From positions 1-45,016 of the forward strand of contig CACXFR010000116.1 in the NCBI GenBank assembly GCA_902766935.1: a DNA stretch of 45,016 nt, written 5' to 3'. Origin of the DNA: an uncultured Planctomycetota bacterium. Its GTDB lineage: Bacteria > Planctomycetota > Planctomycetia > Pirellulales > Thermoguttaceae. Below are positions 1-7,791 of the stretch, piece by piece (position 1 is the stretch's first letter; every line of letters begins with the position of its first letter). The notes beneath the pieces were generated by a model. It worked only from the letters and a program-made list of their open reading frames with translations, was not told where the DNA came from and did not search any database. Both the position numbers and the translations under genes were made by a program.

Positions 1-9
1 CCGCGCGCG

Positions 10-2700
10 TCAAATCCCCAGATGCCCCGACTGCCACGCCTCGATCGCCTCGAGAACGTCGCCGGTCAGACGCTGGTCGAGCGCCGGAGAGTTTTCCGTG
101 GCGTTATACTGGTCGTAGAGGCGGTTCACTTCGGGCCGGTCGAGGAGAAGCCCGTATTTGGCAAGGTGGCGGCGGAACAGGTCGAGCGCCTCTTCCCTCT
201 TTTCCGTCTCAAGCGCGCTGTCGGCGACCAGGTCGCCCAAAAGGTTCTGAATGTGCGACGACGGGATCGACAGGGCGATCTCGCTCTTTTCGGGCGTGTT
301 GTCGGCGATCAGACGGAAGAAGGTTTTCCGCGCCTCGCCGGAATCGCCCGGCCACGGTCCGCTGAAGATGCTCAGAATATCGGGACCGCGGAGAAGAAGT
401 CCGTATTTCTCGATGTGGCGGCTGAGCGCGTCCAGATAACGATGACGCGTATCGGCGTCGAACCGGCCGTCGAAGGTCAGCTGGCTGAGCGCGATCTGGA
501 TCGACTTGGCGGGAACGGTCATCGCAAAATCGATTCCCTCGCGATAAGTGGCGGGAGTGGCCAGAAAACGGAGCGCCAGATTCTCCACGTCTTCGATGTA
601 GTAGACGTTCTTCCCCGTCCCGTTCAGACGGGTCAGCATTTCAATCGCCTCCTTCGCCTGCCGGAACCGCACGTCGGCGGGAACCTGGCGCGGATCGGTC
701 TTGGCGTAGAGTTCGCCGACGAGCCGTTTACCCGACTCCGTATCGAACGGAATGACCGAGACCTCGGCGTTCGGCTCCCCTTCCCCGTAACGGCGCGCCT
801 GGCTGCGGCGCGTGTCGTCTTCGAAAACGATCAGAATCGGGATGTCGTGGGTACGGAAATCGGCGGCCAGCGCCTGAGCCACGGCGCGCGGGTCGGGGGT
901 CTTCACGTCGGAGAGGGTCACCACGAATTCAACGTCGGCGTCGTTTTGCGCCTTGGTCAGAATGTCGCGGCCGGTTCCCGCCGGCGTGGTCAGAATCCCC
1001 CCGTCGGAAATGAAGTTGCCGACTTCGCCGATCGTCTCCATATCGGGCGCCGCCACGATCGCGCGGCGTTTGCCGAGGGATGTGGTGAACCAGACGAGCG
1101 AGGCGGTCACGCTGCTCGAACCGTTGTACGAAACGCCGGGCGCCAGAGCGACGATCGTCCGGAGCGCGGCGAACCGGAGCCGCCGGTCCCGCGAGACCGC
1201 GGCGCGGACGAGATCCGAAGGTTCGTTTTCCCCGAAACAGAGAGAGGCGTCCCCCGTCTCTCCCAAAAGGGTCACCGGAATGACCGCTCCTTTTTCATGC
1301 CCCGACTCCAGCGCCAGCCGGAGGGCGGCGGAGCAGTCCTCGGCCGTCAGATCGGGAAAGAGCGCGCCGAACGCGTCGACGTCGGCCGGCGCGTCCAGTC
1401 CGTTCTGATAGAGGAGCTTTTCGGCCGCGGCCACCTGGGCGGCGGCGCGGATCGGCATTTCCGAGGGGTTCAGCCGGTATGCGTCGCAGAGCGACTGGGC
1501 GGCCAAGACGCGCAGCGCCGTTTCGGTCGGCACCATTTCGCGCTGAATCCGGCCGTCTTCCCGAGGCTCCCAGATCGGATACTCGCCGCCGACGGTGTTC
1601 GGCAGAACGATTTTCCCCTCGAAATACGCCATTCCGCGGCGATACGCCCGTTCGGCCTCTTCGGCGGGAGTCGGCACCGTCTCGACCTGCGCCTGAATCA
1701 CGCTTTCCAGAACCGCGCGCGTTTCGCCGGAAGTCTTTCCGTCGTAATACCGCAGAACCAGCGGAGTGATTTCGGGGAGTTCGCCGCTCTCCCGAAGGAT
1801 CGGAGCCAGGCGGCGAAGCTCTTCCTCGCCGCAGAAGCGGACCCGCGCCAGGAGCCCCTCGGCGGCGAAGACGCCGCCGTGCGCCAGAAGCGACGCGGCG
1901 CGCCCGCTCTCTTCCGCGTCGCTCGAATTGAGTTTTTCCAGAAGGAAGTCGAACGATTCGGGATAGCCCCGTTTCAGGTCGGCCAGGGCGGCGGCGCGGA
2001 TTTCGGGAGAACGTTCCCCCGCCCGCCGGAACGCGTCCTCGATGTGGGCGGGATCCCGCCACTCTTTTTTCGCTTCCTCGAAAATTTTGCGGACCGACGC
2101 CTCGGCGGTCTCGCCGATCACCTCGTTATGCCCGAACGCGATCAGTTTGTCTTCCCCCACACTGTCGACCAGCGCGGCGTACTGAGCGGGAGTCCCTTCG
2201 GCTTCCAGTCCCTGCTGCGCCAGAATCTTGGCGAACTCGGCCCGGCCGACGCGGGAGATGCGGATCGCCGCCTCGAAGAGTTCCGGACCGGTCGTCGGCC
2301 GATTCGTCAGGAGTACTTTTTCGGCGGGGGTCAGCGTTTTATAGAAGTCCTCTTCGGTCATTTCGGAGAGGGGTTTTTCGGAAGGATGCTGAAAGACGAC
2401 GTCCCCCCTGTCGTCGAAGCGCGGAACGTCGACCCCTTTGCGGTCGCGGAAAAAACGGGACGGGAGCTCCGGCCGCACCGTCTGCGAAGCGTCGGCGCCC
2501 TCGGTTTTCGGAGTCTCTTTCGACGGCGGCGCGATCGCGTCGGTTTCGGCGTCTTCCCCGGCGAACGGATCGGCGGCGGCGAAAATGAGCGCCGCGCCCC
2601 CCAGAAGAAACGACGCCGCGGCGGCGAACGTCAAAAATCGGTTTCGTCCGCACCCCGATTCGGAATAACTCCTGAAAAGAGGGAATGGGAAGATCGTCAT
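10..2700 (-). CDS. Membrane-anchored HEAT-like repeat protein, function unknown
   Basis: I do not recognise a named family. The 896-residue product has one hydrophobic segment at about residues 22-44 (signal anchor or uncleaved signal peptide), then a low-complexity Pro/Glu/Thr stretch to about residue 80, so the bulk is probably periplasmic. Residues about 215-320 have the alternating Ala/Leu helical pattern of HEAT repeats. Residues about 520-680 look like an alpha/beta fold without an obvious catalytic motif. The C-terminus carries a duplicated unit: HIEKYGLLL (762-770) and HLAKYGLLL (845-853), 83 residues apart and each preceded by a charged helix. The ATG at 2700 follows AAAGGTTCAGCG, a weak ribosome binding site. 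It is divergent from thiL. A full-length open frame on the opposite strand is a codon-bias shadow. Confident that the gene is real; function unknown. Confidence 0.8.
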   Translation of the reverse strand: MTIFPFPLFRSYSESGCGRNRFLTFAAAASFLLGGAALIFAAADPFAGEDAETDAIAPPSKETPKTEGADASQTVRPELPSRFFRDRKGVDVPRFDDRGDVVFQHPSEKPLSEMTEEDFYKTLTPAEKVLLTNRPTTGPELFEAAIRISRVGRAEFAKILAQQGLEAEGTPAQYAALVDSVGEDKLIAFGHNEVIGETAEASVRKIFEEAKKEWRDPAHIEDAFRRAGERSPEIRAAALADLKRGYPESFDFLLEKLNSSDAEESGRAASLLAHGGVFAAEGLLARVRFCGEEELRRLAPILRESGELPEITPLVLRYYDGKTSGETRAVLESVIQAQVETVPTPAEEAERAYRRGMAYFEGKIVLPNTVGGEYPIWEPREDGRIQREMVPTETALRVLAAQSLCDAYRLNPSEMPIRAAAQVAAAEKLLYQNGLDAPADVDAFGALFPDLTAEDCSAALRLALESGHEKGAVIPVTLLGETGDASLCFGENEPSDLVRAAVSRDRRLRFAALRTIVALAPGVSYNGSSSVTASLVWFTTSLGKRRAIVAAPDMETIGEVGNFISDGGILTTPAGTGRDILTKAQNDADVEFVVTLSDVKTPDPRAVAQALAADFRTHDIPILIVFEDDTRRSQARRYGEGEPNAEVSVIPFDTESGKRLVGELYAKTDPRQVPADVRFRQAKEAIEMLTRLNGTGKNVYYIEDVENLALRFLATPATYREGIDFAMTVPAKSIQIALSQLTFDGRFDADTRHRYLDALSRHIEKYGLLLRGPDILSIFSGPWPGDSGEARKTFFRLIADNTPEKSEIALSIPSSHIQNLLGDLVADSALETEKREEALDLFRRHLAKYGLLLDRPEVNRLYDQYNATENSPALDQRLTGDVLEAIEAWQSGHLGI

Positions 2701-2917
2701 CGCTGAACCTTTTATTCGGAGAACCGTTTCGGAGATCTTTTCGGACGGCGATCCCCCGCTCAGGGGCGCGGAAACCGGGCGCCGAAAACGTCGCGCATAA
2801 TAATAGGGGATACTAACATATCTGCGGAAAAAAACAAGAGAAAATAGGAAAGATGCGCTTGCCGGCGTTCTCTCCGCGCCGCCGCGCGAACCGGCGGGGA
2901 AAGGGGAGGGCGGGTTC

Positions 2918-2945
2918 TTGCCTTTTTCCGAACTTTCGATTAAAT
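2918..2945 (+). promoter_or_regulatory. Candidate sigma-70-type promoter of thiL
   Basis: TTGCCT (2918-2923), 16-bp spacer, TTAAAT (2940-2945). Predicted start near 2952 gives a short leader before the thiL ATG at 2985, which is preceded by CGGAG. Four of six matches in each box; read by eye only. Confidence 0.4.
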
Positions 2946-2984
2946 AACTTCTGAGAAGCGTTCCCCCGACGGAGTATATTCCCG

Positions 2985-4034
2985 ATGAAATCCGAAGAAA
3001 AACTGATCCGGCATCTGCGCCGGAAGATCGAGTCGATTCCCGAACTGACCTCGCGCCTTCGGCGCGGGATCGGCGACGACGCGGCGATCCTCGAAACGTT
3101 CCCGGGAAACCTGGTCGTCACGACCGACATGCTCTGCGACGGGATCGACTTCGTCTGCGGGAAAGACGCGCCGGAAGAGATCGGGCGGAAATCGCTCGCC
3201 GTCAACCTGAGCGATCTGGCGGCGATGGGCGCCGCCCCCCTGGCGGTCGTGCTGTCGGTTCTCCTCCCGCTCGACGCCGAAAAGCGGATCGGCCCGACCG
3301 GCGGGTTCGCTGAACGGCTCTTTCGGGGAATGGTTCCGCTCGCCCGGCAGTTCGCCGTCTCGGTGGCGGGAGGGGACACTAACGCCTGGCACGGAGATTT
3401 CGCGATTTCGATCACCGCGCTGGGAAGCGTCGAGCCGGGACGCGCTCTTCTGCGCAGCGGCGCGCGGCCGGGCGACCGCGTCCTGGTCACCGGCGGCGTC
3501 GGCGGCTCGATCTTCGGCCGGCAGTTCCGGTTTACTCCGCGGATACTCGAAGCGCTCTATCTGGCGAAGTATTACGAGATACACGCGGCGATCGACATCA
3601 GCGACGGGCTGGAGCTCGACGCCTTCCGGCTGGCGCGGGAGAGCGGACTGGTCTGCGGCTTGGATCCCGCGTCGATACCGATCCACCGCGACGCGCTGAA
3701 TCCCCCGCCCGACGCCGACCGCTTCCCCGGCTGGAAAACCGAAAAGCCCCCTCTCGAACACGCGCTCTCCGACGGGGAAGATTTTGAACTTGTCCTGGCG
3801 GTGCCGGCCGGCGAGGCGCGGCGTCTAATCGACGCGCAGCCGTTTTCGGCCGCCGCGCGGGGAGACCGAACCGTACGCCGCGCTCTGGAAGAGCTCTGCC
3901 GCGTACACGGCTTTCGGTTTACCGAAGAAGATATTCAAAAGCTGGCGGAAGTCCGCCTGACCGAGATCGGGGCTTTTAAAGAGGGAGAGTCTCCCGAAGC
4001 GCCCGACGGCGCCGGCTGGGAATACCGGTTCTGA
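2985..4034 (+). CDS. thiL: Thiamine-monophosphate kinase
   Basis: ThiL phosphorylates thiamine monophosphate with ATP to give thiamine diphosphate, the cofactor used by enzymes such as the DXS encoded in this window. The 349-residue product has the AIRS/PurM-like family signatures: GIGDDAAIL at 28-36 (metal/ATP-binding acidic loop), NLSDLAAMGAAP at 74-85, GGDTN at 129-133, DISDG at 204-208 and SDGEDFEL at 262-269. Length is in the normal range. The ATG at 2985 follows CGGAG at a reasonable distance. It stands alone between a divergent HEAT-like gene and a convergent coiled-coil gene, with no other thiamine genes nearby and no TPP-riboswitch-like sequence noticed in the leader. Confidence 0.93.
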   Translation: MKSEEKLIRHLRRKIESIPELTSRLRRGIGDDAAILETFPGNLVVTTDMLCDGIDFVCGKDAPEEIGRKSLAVNLSDLAAMGAAPLAVVLSVLLPLDAEKRIGPTGGFAERLFRGMVPLARQFAVSVAGGDTNAWHGDFAISITALGSVEPGRALLRSGARPGDRVLVTGGVGGSIFGRQFRFTPRILEALYLAKYYEIHAAIDISDGLELDAFRLARESGLVCGLDPASIPIHRDALNPPPDADRFPGWKTEKPPLEHALSDGEDFELVLAVPAGEARRLIDAQPFSAAARGDRTVRRALEELCRVHGFRFTEEDIQKLAEVRLTEIGAFKEGESPEAPDGAGWEYRF

Positions 4035-4058
4035 AAAAAAGACGGCGCGCCGCGGCCG
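4034..4058 (-). terminator. Candidate intrinsic terminator of the coiled-coil gene
   Basis: Read on the minus strand, a GC-rich stem of about 4-5 bp (CGGC ... GCCG) directly after the stop codon is followed by TCTTTTTTT. The stem is short, so this is moderate evidence. It sits in the 26-nt gap between the convergent thiL and coiled-coil genes. Confidence 0.45.
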
Positions 4059-4060
4059 CG

Positions 4061-4879
4061 TTACTTGTCTTCCTCTTTGACGTAAAAGCGCTCCAGGTTG
4101 ATTCCCCCTTTGAGCTGCTCTTCGAGGAGCATCACGCGGCTTTCGAGGAGCGCGATCCGGCTTTTGAGCACCGGAATCTGGTTCTCCTCCTCGTGGATGT
4201 GAAGCGGACGCGGCACTTTCGGATACCCCAGATGGCGGTTCAGCGCCGAAAAGAGAAACGCCGGATCCCGCCCCCGGGAAGCCCAGCCGATCCGCCCTTC
4301 CCGTTCCCCGAAAAGAATCTTCTCTTCCGGCTCGTCCCCCGTTCGCTGACGGTAATACAGGCTGCGGACATAGATGAGCGCCGCCAGGTCGACCGCCCCC
4401 AGCTGCCGGCGAAGAATGACGTTGATCCAATACGTCCACTCGTCGTCGTACATCGGGTCGGCGGCGATCGCGCCGAGCGACTCGTCGTAGCCGAGCCGGT
4501 TCCGGCTGACCGTCTCGAACTGGTAGAAGAAGACCCCCTGCGGGGTCGGGTCCCCCGCCATATAGCCGGCCAGACGTTCCAGAATCCGCAGCGCGGTTTT
4601 AAAGTCGAACCGCCCCCCTTCCGTTTCGCTCTCTTTGACGACGAACGTCTGAAACGGGGAGAAGTAATGCTTCATGACCGCCATCGCGCCCGACATCGTC
4701 CCGCGCAGCTTAATTTCGGCCAGGAGGTAGTCGATCGCCATCGGGAGCTTGACCGTCGAGAGAACCTCGCTTTTCATCGCACGGAGGATTTCCTGGGACG
4801 AATAGCCGTCGTCAAGGCGTTCCAAAAACGTCTTGAAAAAGAAACGCTGTTCGACGTATTCGTCTTTTTCCAGAAGCAT
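4061..4879 (-). CDS. Conserved-looking hypothetical protein with C-terminal coiled coil
   Basis: The function is not recognised. The 272-residue product has no signal peptide or membrane segment and should be cytoplasmic. Most of it is helical and charged with many aromatic residues. The C-terminal part (about residues 222-260: NQIPVLKSRIALLESRVMLL and onward) shows a clear heptad pattern, suggesting a coiled-coil oligomerisation stalk. No catalytic motif is visible. It starts with ATG at 4879 and has a poor ribosome binding site. It lies downstream of the helix-turn-helix regulator gene on the same strand, but the strong terminator at 4966-4998 separates them, so it is probably transcribed on its own (a TAGAAT box at 4950-4945 is a possible -10). 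Confidence 0.75.
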   Translation of the reverse strand: MLLEKDEYVEQRFFFKTFLERLDDGYSSQEILRAMKSEVLSTVKLPMAIDYLLAEIKLRGTMSGAMAVMKHYFSPFQTFVVKESETEGGRFDFKTALRILERLAGYMAGDPTPQGVFFYQFETVSRNRLGYDESLGAIAADPMYDDEWTYWINVILRRQLGAVDLAALIYVRSLYYRQRTGDEPEEKILFGEREGRIGWASRGRDPAFLFSALNRHLGYPKVPRPLHIHEEENQIPVLKSRIALLESRVMLLEEQLKGGINLERFYVKEEDK

Positions 4880-4965
4880 ACCGCCGTTCCCGGGGAGAGA
4901 AAACCTTTTCGGCGCGGAGCGGAAACCGCCCGCTCCGCGAATTCATTCTACCCGAAACCGGGGAG

Positions 4966-4998
4966 AAAAAAAGCCCGCCGAACTTTCGTTCGGCGGGC
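4966..4998 (-). terminator. Strong intrinsic terminator after the HTH regulator gene
   Basis: On the minus strand an 11-bp perfect stem (GCCCGCCGAAC / GTTCGGCGGGC, 4-nt loop) is followed by TTTTTTT (4972-4966). It lies about 30 nt after the stop codon of the regulator gene. Confidence 0.85.
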
Positions 4999-5029
4999 GT
5001 CGGTTCACCCGAGAGCAAAAGCTCCGAGT

Positions 5030-5605
5030 TCATTCCGTCAGACGTCTCTCGACATCGGGTTCGAATCGGCGGGTCGCCGTCACTCCGAGACTGCGGGCCT
5101 CGTGCGACTGACCGACTTCGGGCCACGCCTGAACGTTTTCGAGTTCCGGCATCACCTCGCAAAGCTGGTCGACCATATTGTCGGCCATCACCCGAATGTT
5201 CGATTCGCGCGCGTCCCGACGGATCTGTTTGGCCGACTTCATCACCAGCACGAGGGTGGCGCGGCTGCGGATCGGATTATCGAGCTCGCCGTCGATCGGT
5301 CCGAGCAGTTCCGCAAGCGGAACGTCGAGAACCTCTTTCCAGGCCATCAGCTGCGAGATCGTCAGATCGGTGGTCGGCCGTTCCTGACGGCGCGCCTCCT
5401 GAACCGAGATCCCGAGCTTCCGAGCGCAGGTCTGAATCGACATTTCCTGATTGATGCGGACCTGCTCAATCTGGTGAAACCTCTTCTCCGACTTTCGGGA
5501 CTGAGGTTGTTTCGCCCCTCCCGTCACAACGATCGGGGCACCGCTGCCAAGACCGGTCAAATTACCGGTGGTAATGGGGATGTTGGGAACTGAGGGATTG
5601 CTCAT
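5030..5605 (-). CDS. Small helix-turn-helix (XRE-like) DNA-binding protein
   Basis: The 191-residue product has a flexible Pro/Gly/Thr-rich N-terminus (about 1-40) and a central helix-turn-helix-like region (about 42-98) with pattern IEQVRINQEMSIQTCARKLG ... ISQLMAWKEVLDVPLAELLG, resembling XRE/Cro-type domains. A helical C-terminal part (about 110-150) may mediate dimerisation, followed by a charged tail. Role inferred: transcription regulator; targets unknown. It is not a sigma-54 activator because no AAA+ domain is present. Two ATGs are adjacent (5608 and 5605); I chose 5605 because it lies 7 nt after AGGAGG, the other only 4 nt. The gene is preceded by a very good sigma-54 promoter and inverted repeats and is followed by a strong terminator, so it is monocistronic. 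Confidence 0.75.
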   Translation of the reverse strand: MSNPSVPNIPITTGNLTGLGSGAPIVVTGGAKQPQSRKSEKRFHQIEQVRINQEMSIQTCARKLGISVQEARRQERPTTDLTISQLMAWKEVLDVPLAELLGPIDGELDNPIRSRATLVLVMKSAKQIRRDARESNIRVMADNMVDQLCEVMPELENVQAWPEVGQSHEARSLGVTATRRFEPDVERRLTE

Positions 5606-5724
5606 CATCTTTCCTCCTATACCGGTATTGCACCGTCACTGATATTGTTTCGAACGCCGCGGCCTTCCCCAACGGTCACAAAGCTGTTGCCGAACGGCGT
5701 TCCTTCTTTCGCGCCCTATGAATT

Positions 5725-5740
5725 CTCGGAGCGCTCCGAG
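5725..5740. promoter_or_regulatory. Perfect 16-bp palindrome in the HTH-gene leader
   Basis: CTCGGAGCGCTCCGAG is a perfect palindrome located just downstream of the predicted sigma-54 start site (about 5756) and roughly 120 nt before the start codon. It could be an operator, possibly for autoregulation, or a leader hairpin. The binding protein is unknown. Confidence 0.5.
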
Positions 5741-5765
5741 CGCCCCGTCATTGGCAACTTAAATT

Positions 5766-5783
5766 AAGCAAGGATCGTGCCAA
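5766..5783 (-). promoter_or_regulatory. Sigma-54 (RpoN) promoter of the HTH regulator gene
   Basis: On the minus strand the sequence TTGGCACGATCCTTGCTT matches the -24/-12 consensus (YTGGCACG-N4-TTGCW) at every defined position, with the invariant GG (5781-5780) and GC (5769-5768) separated by exactly 10 nt. The predicted transcript starts near 5756 and has a leader of about 150 nt. Sigma-54 promoters need an AAA+ enhancer-binding protein; candidate upstream sites are the inverted repeats at 5825-5860. Confidence 0.8.
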
Positions 5784-5824
5784 AATCAAAAAACTTTAGT
5801 AAATTTTGAAACAATTTCAGTTTT

Positions 5825-5860
5825 CCCCGATTTTTCGAGACGATTTCGGCGAAATCGGGG
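5825..5860. repeat. Nested inverted repeats upstream of the sigma-54 promoter
   Basis: Outer arms CCCCGATTT (5825-5833) and AAATCGGGG (5852-5860) pair. Alternatively the inner arms CGATTTC (5841-5847) and GAAATCG (5851-5857) pair across GGC. The inner repeat is centred about 93 nt upstream of the predicted start, a normal distance for an enhancer-binding-protein site. A TTTGACAG element follows at 5862-5869. Confidence 0.5.
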
Positions 5861-5950
5861 GTTTGACAGAAGGGAAACTCAAAAAAGAGGGGGGCGTTCG
5901 GCAAATCGTTGGATCGAAAAGCGCGGCGCGCCGTCCGCTTCGGCGCCGAT

Positions 5951-5980
5951 AAAAAAAGGCTGCGGTACTTTACCGCAGCC
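5951..5980 (-). terminator. Intrinsic terminator of the htrA-like gene
   Basis: A 10-bp perfect stem (GGCTGCGGTA / TACCGCAGCC, 3-nt loop) is followed on the minus strand by TTTTTTT (5957-5951). It starts 25 nt after the protease stop codon. Confidence 0.88.
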
Positions 5981-6004
5981 AGCTGACAGAAAACGCCGCA
6001 AATT

Positions 6005-7663
6005 TCAGCGGAGACCCGAGACGGGACTCATCGGAATGTCAAGAAAATAGGGAGCGCCGTTTCGAACCAGGTAAACTTTGGCGTTGACCGATTCGGCGGC
6101 GAAATCGTTCCACTTCCGAGCGATGACATAGAGGATGTCGATCGAGGTGGTCGCCCAGCGGTTATTCGACGAGTCGTCGATCACAAATCCGAAAATTACG
6201 TCGCCGACCTGAATTCCGCTCTTCGTCGTCTTAAAGAGGGTCGTGTCGCTCACGCGTGTCACGACCGCGCCGCCGGAAGGCATAATCTTGTAGTTGTCCA
6301 TCGAAACCTGCGCCAGGAAAGGATAACGGCGGAGAAACTCCGACTTGTCGATCGGCTCGGCTTCGATTCCGAGAATCTTGTAGACGACCTCCTCTTTGCT
6401 GTTTCCGACCAGCGAAAGGTTTTCGCCGGCGTTGCGCGAATAGGAAGGCGCTGCTTTCGCCTCGCTGAACCCGCTGCCGGAACCGGCCTGCTCGTCAAGA
6501 CCGCGCGCCGCCGCGGGACGCTGCGCGGCGTAGAGGACTCCCTCCGAAGAGGCCGACGCGCCGCCCATCGCGACCTGTTTTTCGAACTGCTTTCCCTGGC
6601 GTTTGACCTTGATGTCAATGTTGTCGCTGAGGGCGACGCCGATCAGCGAACGGGTGAAGTCGAGGGACGAGTGAATTTTGATTCCGTTCGACTCGAGAAG
6701 AATATCCCCCGCCTCGACTCCGGCGGCGGCGGCGGGGCTTCCCGGCTCGACCGACTTGACGCTGACGCAGTCGGTTTCGCTCTCGCCGAGCGGGTTTTCG
6801 TCGGTCGGAACCACCATCTCTTCCAGATGAAGCCCGTGATGGTTCGCTTTGGCGACCGAGGCGCGGATCAGCCGGTCGGTCACCGAGGTCACGATGTCGA
6901 CCGGAATGGCGAACGCGATATTCTGTGCGTCGTCGCGGACCGCGGCGTTCATGCCGATCATTTCGCCGTCGAGGTTCACCAGCGGCCCGCCGGAATTTCC
7001 GGGGTTGATCGGCGTGTCGGTCTGAATGGTTCGTTCGTAGGAGACCGTCTCGCTCGAGGTGAGCGGACGGTTCAGCCCGCTGACGATCCCGCGGGCGGCG
7101 GCGTTGGCGTAACCGAACGGATTGCCGATCGCCAGGACGTCTTCGCAGACGTAGACCCGTTCGTTCTTGCCGAACGTGATCGGAGTAAACTCGCGGTTGG
7201 CAACGATCCGCAGAAGAGCCAGGTCGGTTCCCGGGTCGTGCCCGATGAATTCGATGTTTCGATAGACTTCGCCGTCGAACGTGGTCACCTGGATGTTCTG
7301 GAGCCCCTTGACCACATGGTAGTTCGTGATCACATAGCCCCGCTCGTCCATAATGATGCCGGATCCCATCCCGGTCACGCTTTCCTGCTTCGATTTTTCG
7401 GCGAGCTGGCGTTTATAGGCGTCGTTCCGGACTTCGGCCACGTCGAACTTCTTTTCACCCCGAATACTCACCACCGACGGGGCGGCCTTGTCGTAAGCGA
7501 GAGCGAACGCGTTCTTCTTGGCTGCGAGCGATTCTTTTCCCGAAACGGGAATCGTCAGAAAAAGAGCGCACAGAACGAGAAGGGCAAACCGCCAAACCGA
7601 GCGGAATTCCTCGCGATCGAAACGGCACTTCCTCGTAAACGGAATCGGAAGGAATCGCTTCAT
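6005..7663 (-). CDS. HtrA/DegP-like serine protease with PDZ domains
   Basis: A trypsin-like envelope protease for misfolded proteins. The 552-residue product has a hydrophobic segment at about 24-42 (signal anchor or signal peptide), so it acts in the periplasm. The catalytic triad is intact: His116 in NYHVVKG, Asp147 in DPGTDLALL, and Ser224 in NPGNSGGPL. A PDZ domain follows at about 275-365 (SVEPGSPAAAAGVEAGDILL), then a low-complexity Ala/Ser/Gly linker (about 366-410), then a second, diverged PDZ-like region at about 420-545 (SGIQVGDVIFGF). The start at 7663 lacks a good ribosome binding site but places the hydrophobic segment correctly. It is monocistronic with its own strong terminator. 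The family is certain; the choice between DegP, DegS and DegQ types cannot be made from sequence alone. Confidence 0.93.
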   Translation of the reverse strand: MKRFLPIPFTRKCRFDREEFRSVWRFALLVLCALFLTIPVSGKESLAAKKNAFALAYDKAAPSVVSIRGEKKFDVAEVRNDAYKRQLAEKSKQESVTGMGSGIIMDERGYVITNYHVVKGLQNIQVTTFDGEVYRNIEFIGHDPGTDLALLRIVANREFTPITFGKNERVYVCEDVLAIGNPFGYANAAARGIVSGLNRPLTSSETVSYERTIQTDTPINPGNSGGPLVNLDGEMIGMNAAVRDDAQNIAFAIPVDIVTSVTDRLIRASVAKANHHGLHLEEMVVPTDENPLGESETDCVSVKSVEPGSPAAAAGVEAGDILLESNGIKIHSSLDFTRSLIGVALSDNIDIKVKRQGKQFEKQVAMGGASASSEGVLYAAQRPAAARGLDEQAGSGSGFSEAKAAPSYSRNAGENLSLVGNSKEEVVYKILGIEAEPIDKSEFLRRYPFLAQVSMDNYKIMPSGGAVVTRVSDTTLFKTTKSGIQVGDVIFGFVIDDSSNNRWATTSIDILYVIARKWNDFAAESVNAKVYLVRNGAPYFLDIPMSPVSGLR

Positions 7664-7791
7664 GGGTGAATTTGGATAAAAACCGGCAAATAGAGAGGAA
7701 CAGTCCCCCTCCGGGTTAGGTCAACGGCAAAGAAAATGGTTCTTTGCGGGTTCTTCCGGTTGTAACGGAAATAACCTTTACCCTTTTTCGG

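Larger units (their letters stand above)
5606..6004. other. 399-nt regulatory intergenic region upstream of the HTH gene
   Basis: This AT-richer region holds no credible ORF. It contains, from the regulator gene outward (minus-strand sense): the ribosome binding site AGGAGG (5618-5613), a perfect 16-bp palindrome (5725-5740), a sigma-54 promoter (5783-5766), nested inverted repeats (5825-5860), a TTTGACAG site (5862-5869), and the terminator of the upstream htrA-like gene (5951-5980). Confidence 0.7.

Noticed and set aside
22-2706. Long plus-strand frame opposite the HEAT-like gene
   Set aside because: Its translation is Arg/Gly-rich with no domain, and it mirrors the real gene codon by codon. 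The minus frame has a signal anchor and repeat structure.
2707-2984. TPP riboswitch before thiL
   Set aside because: I could not find the conserved CUGAGA and thi-box elements in the short leader.
3390-3410. TGGCACGGAGA as a sigma-54 promoter
   Set aside because: Lies inside thiL, lacks TTGC at the right distance, and no gene starts downstream.
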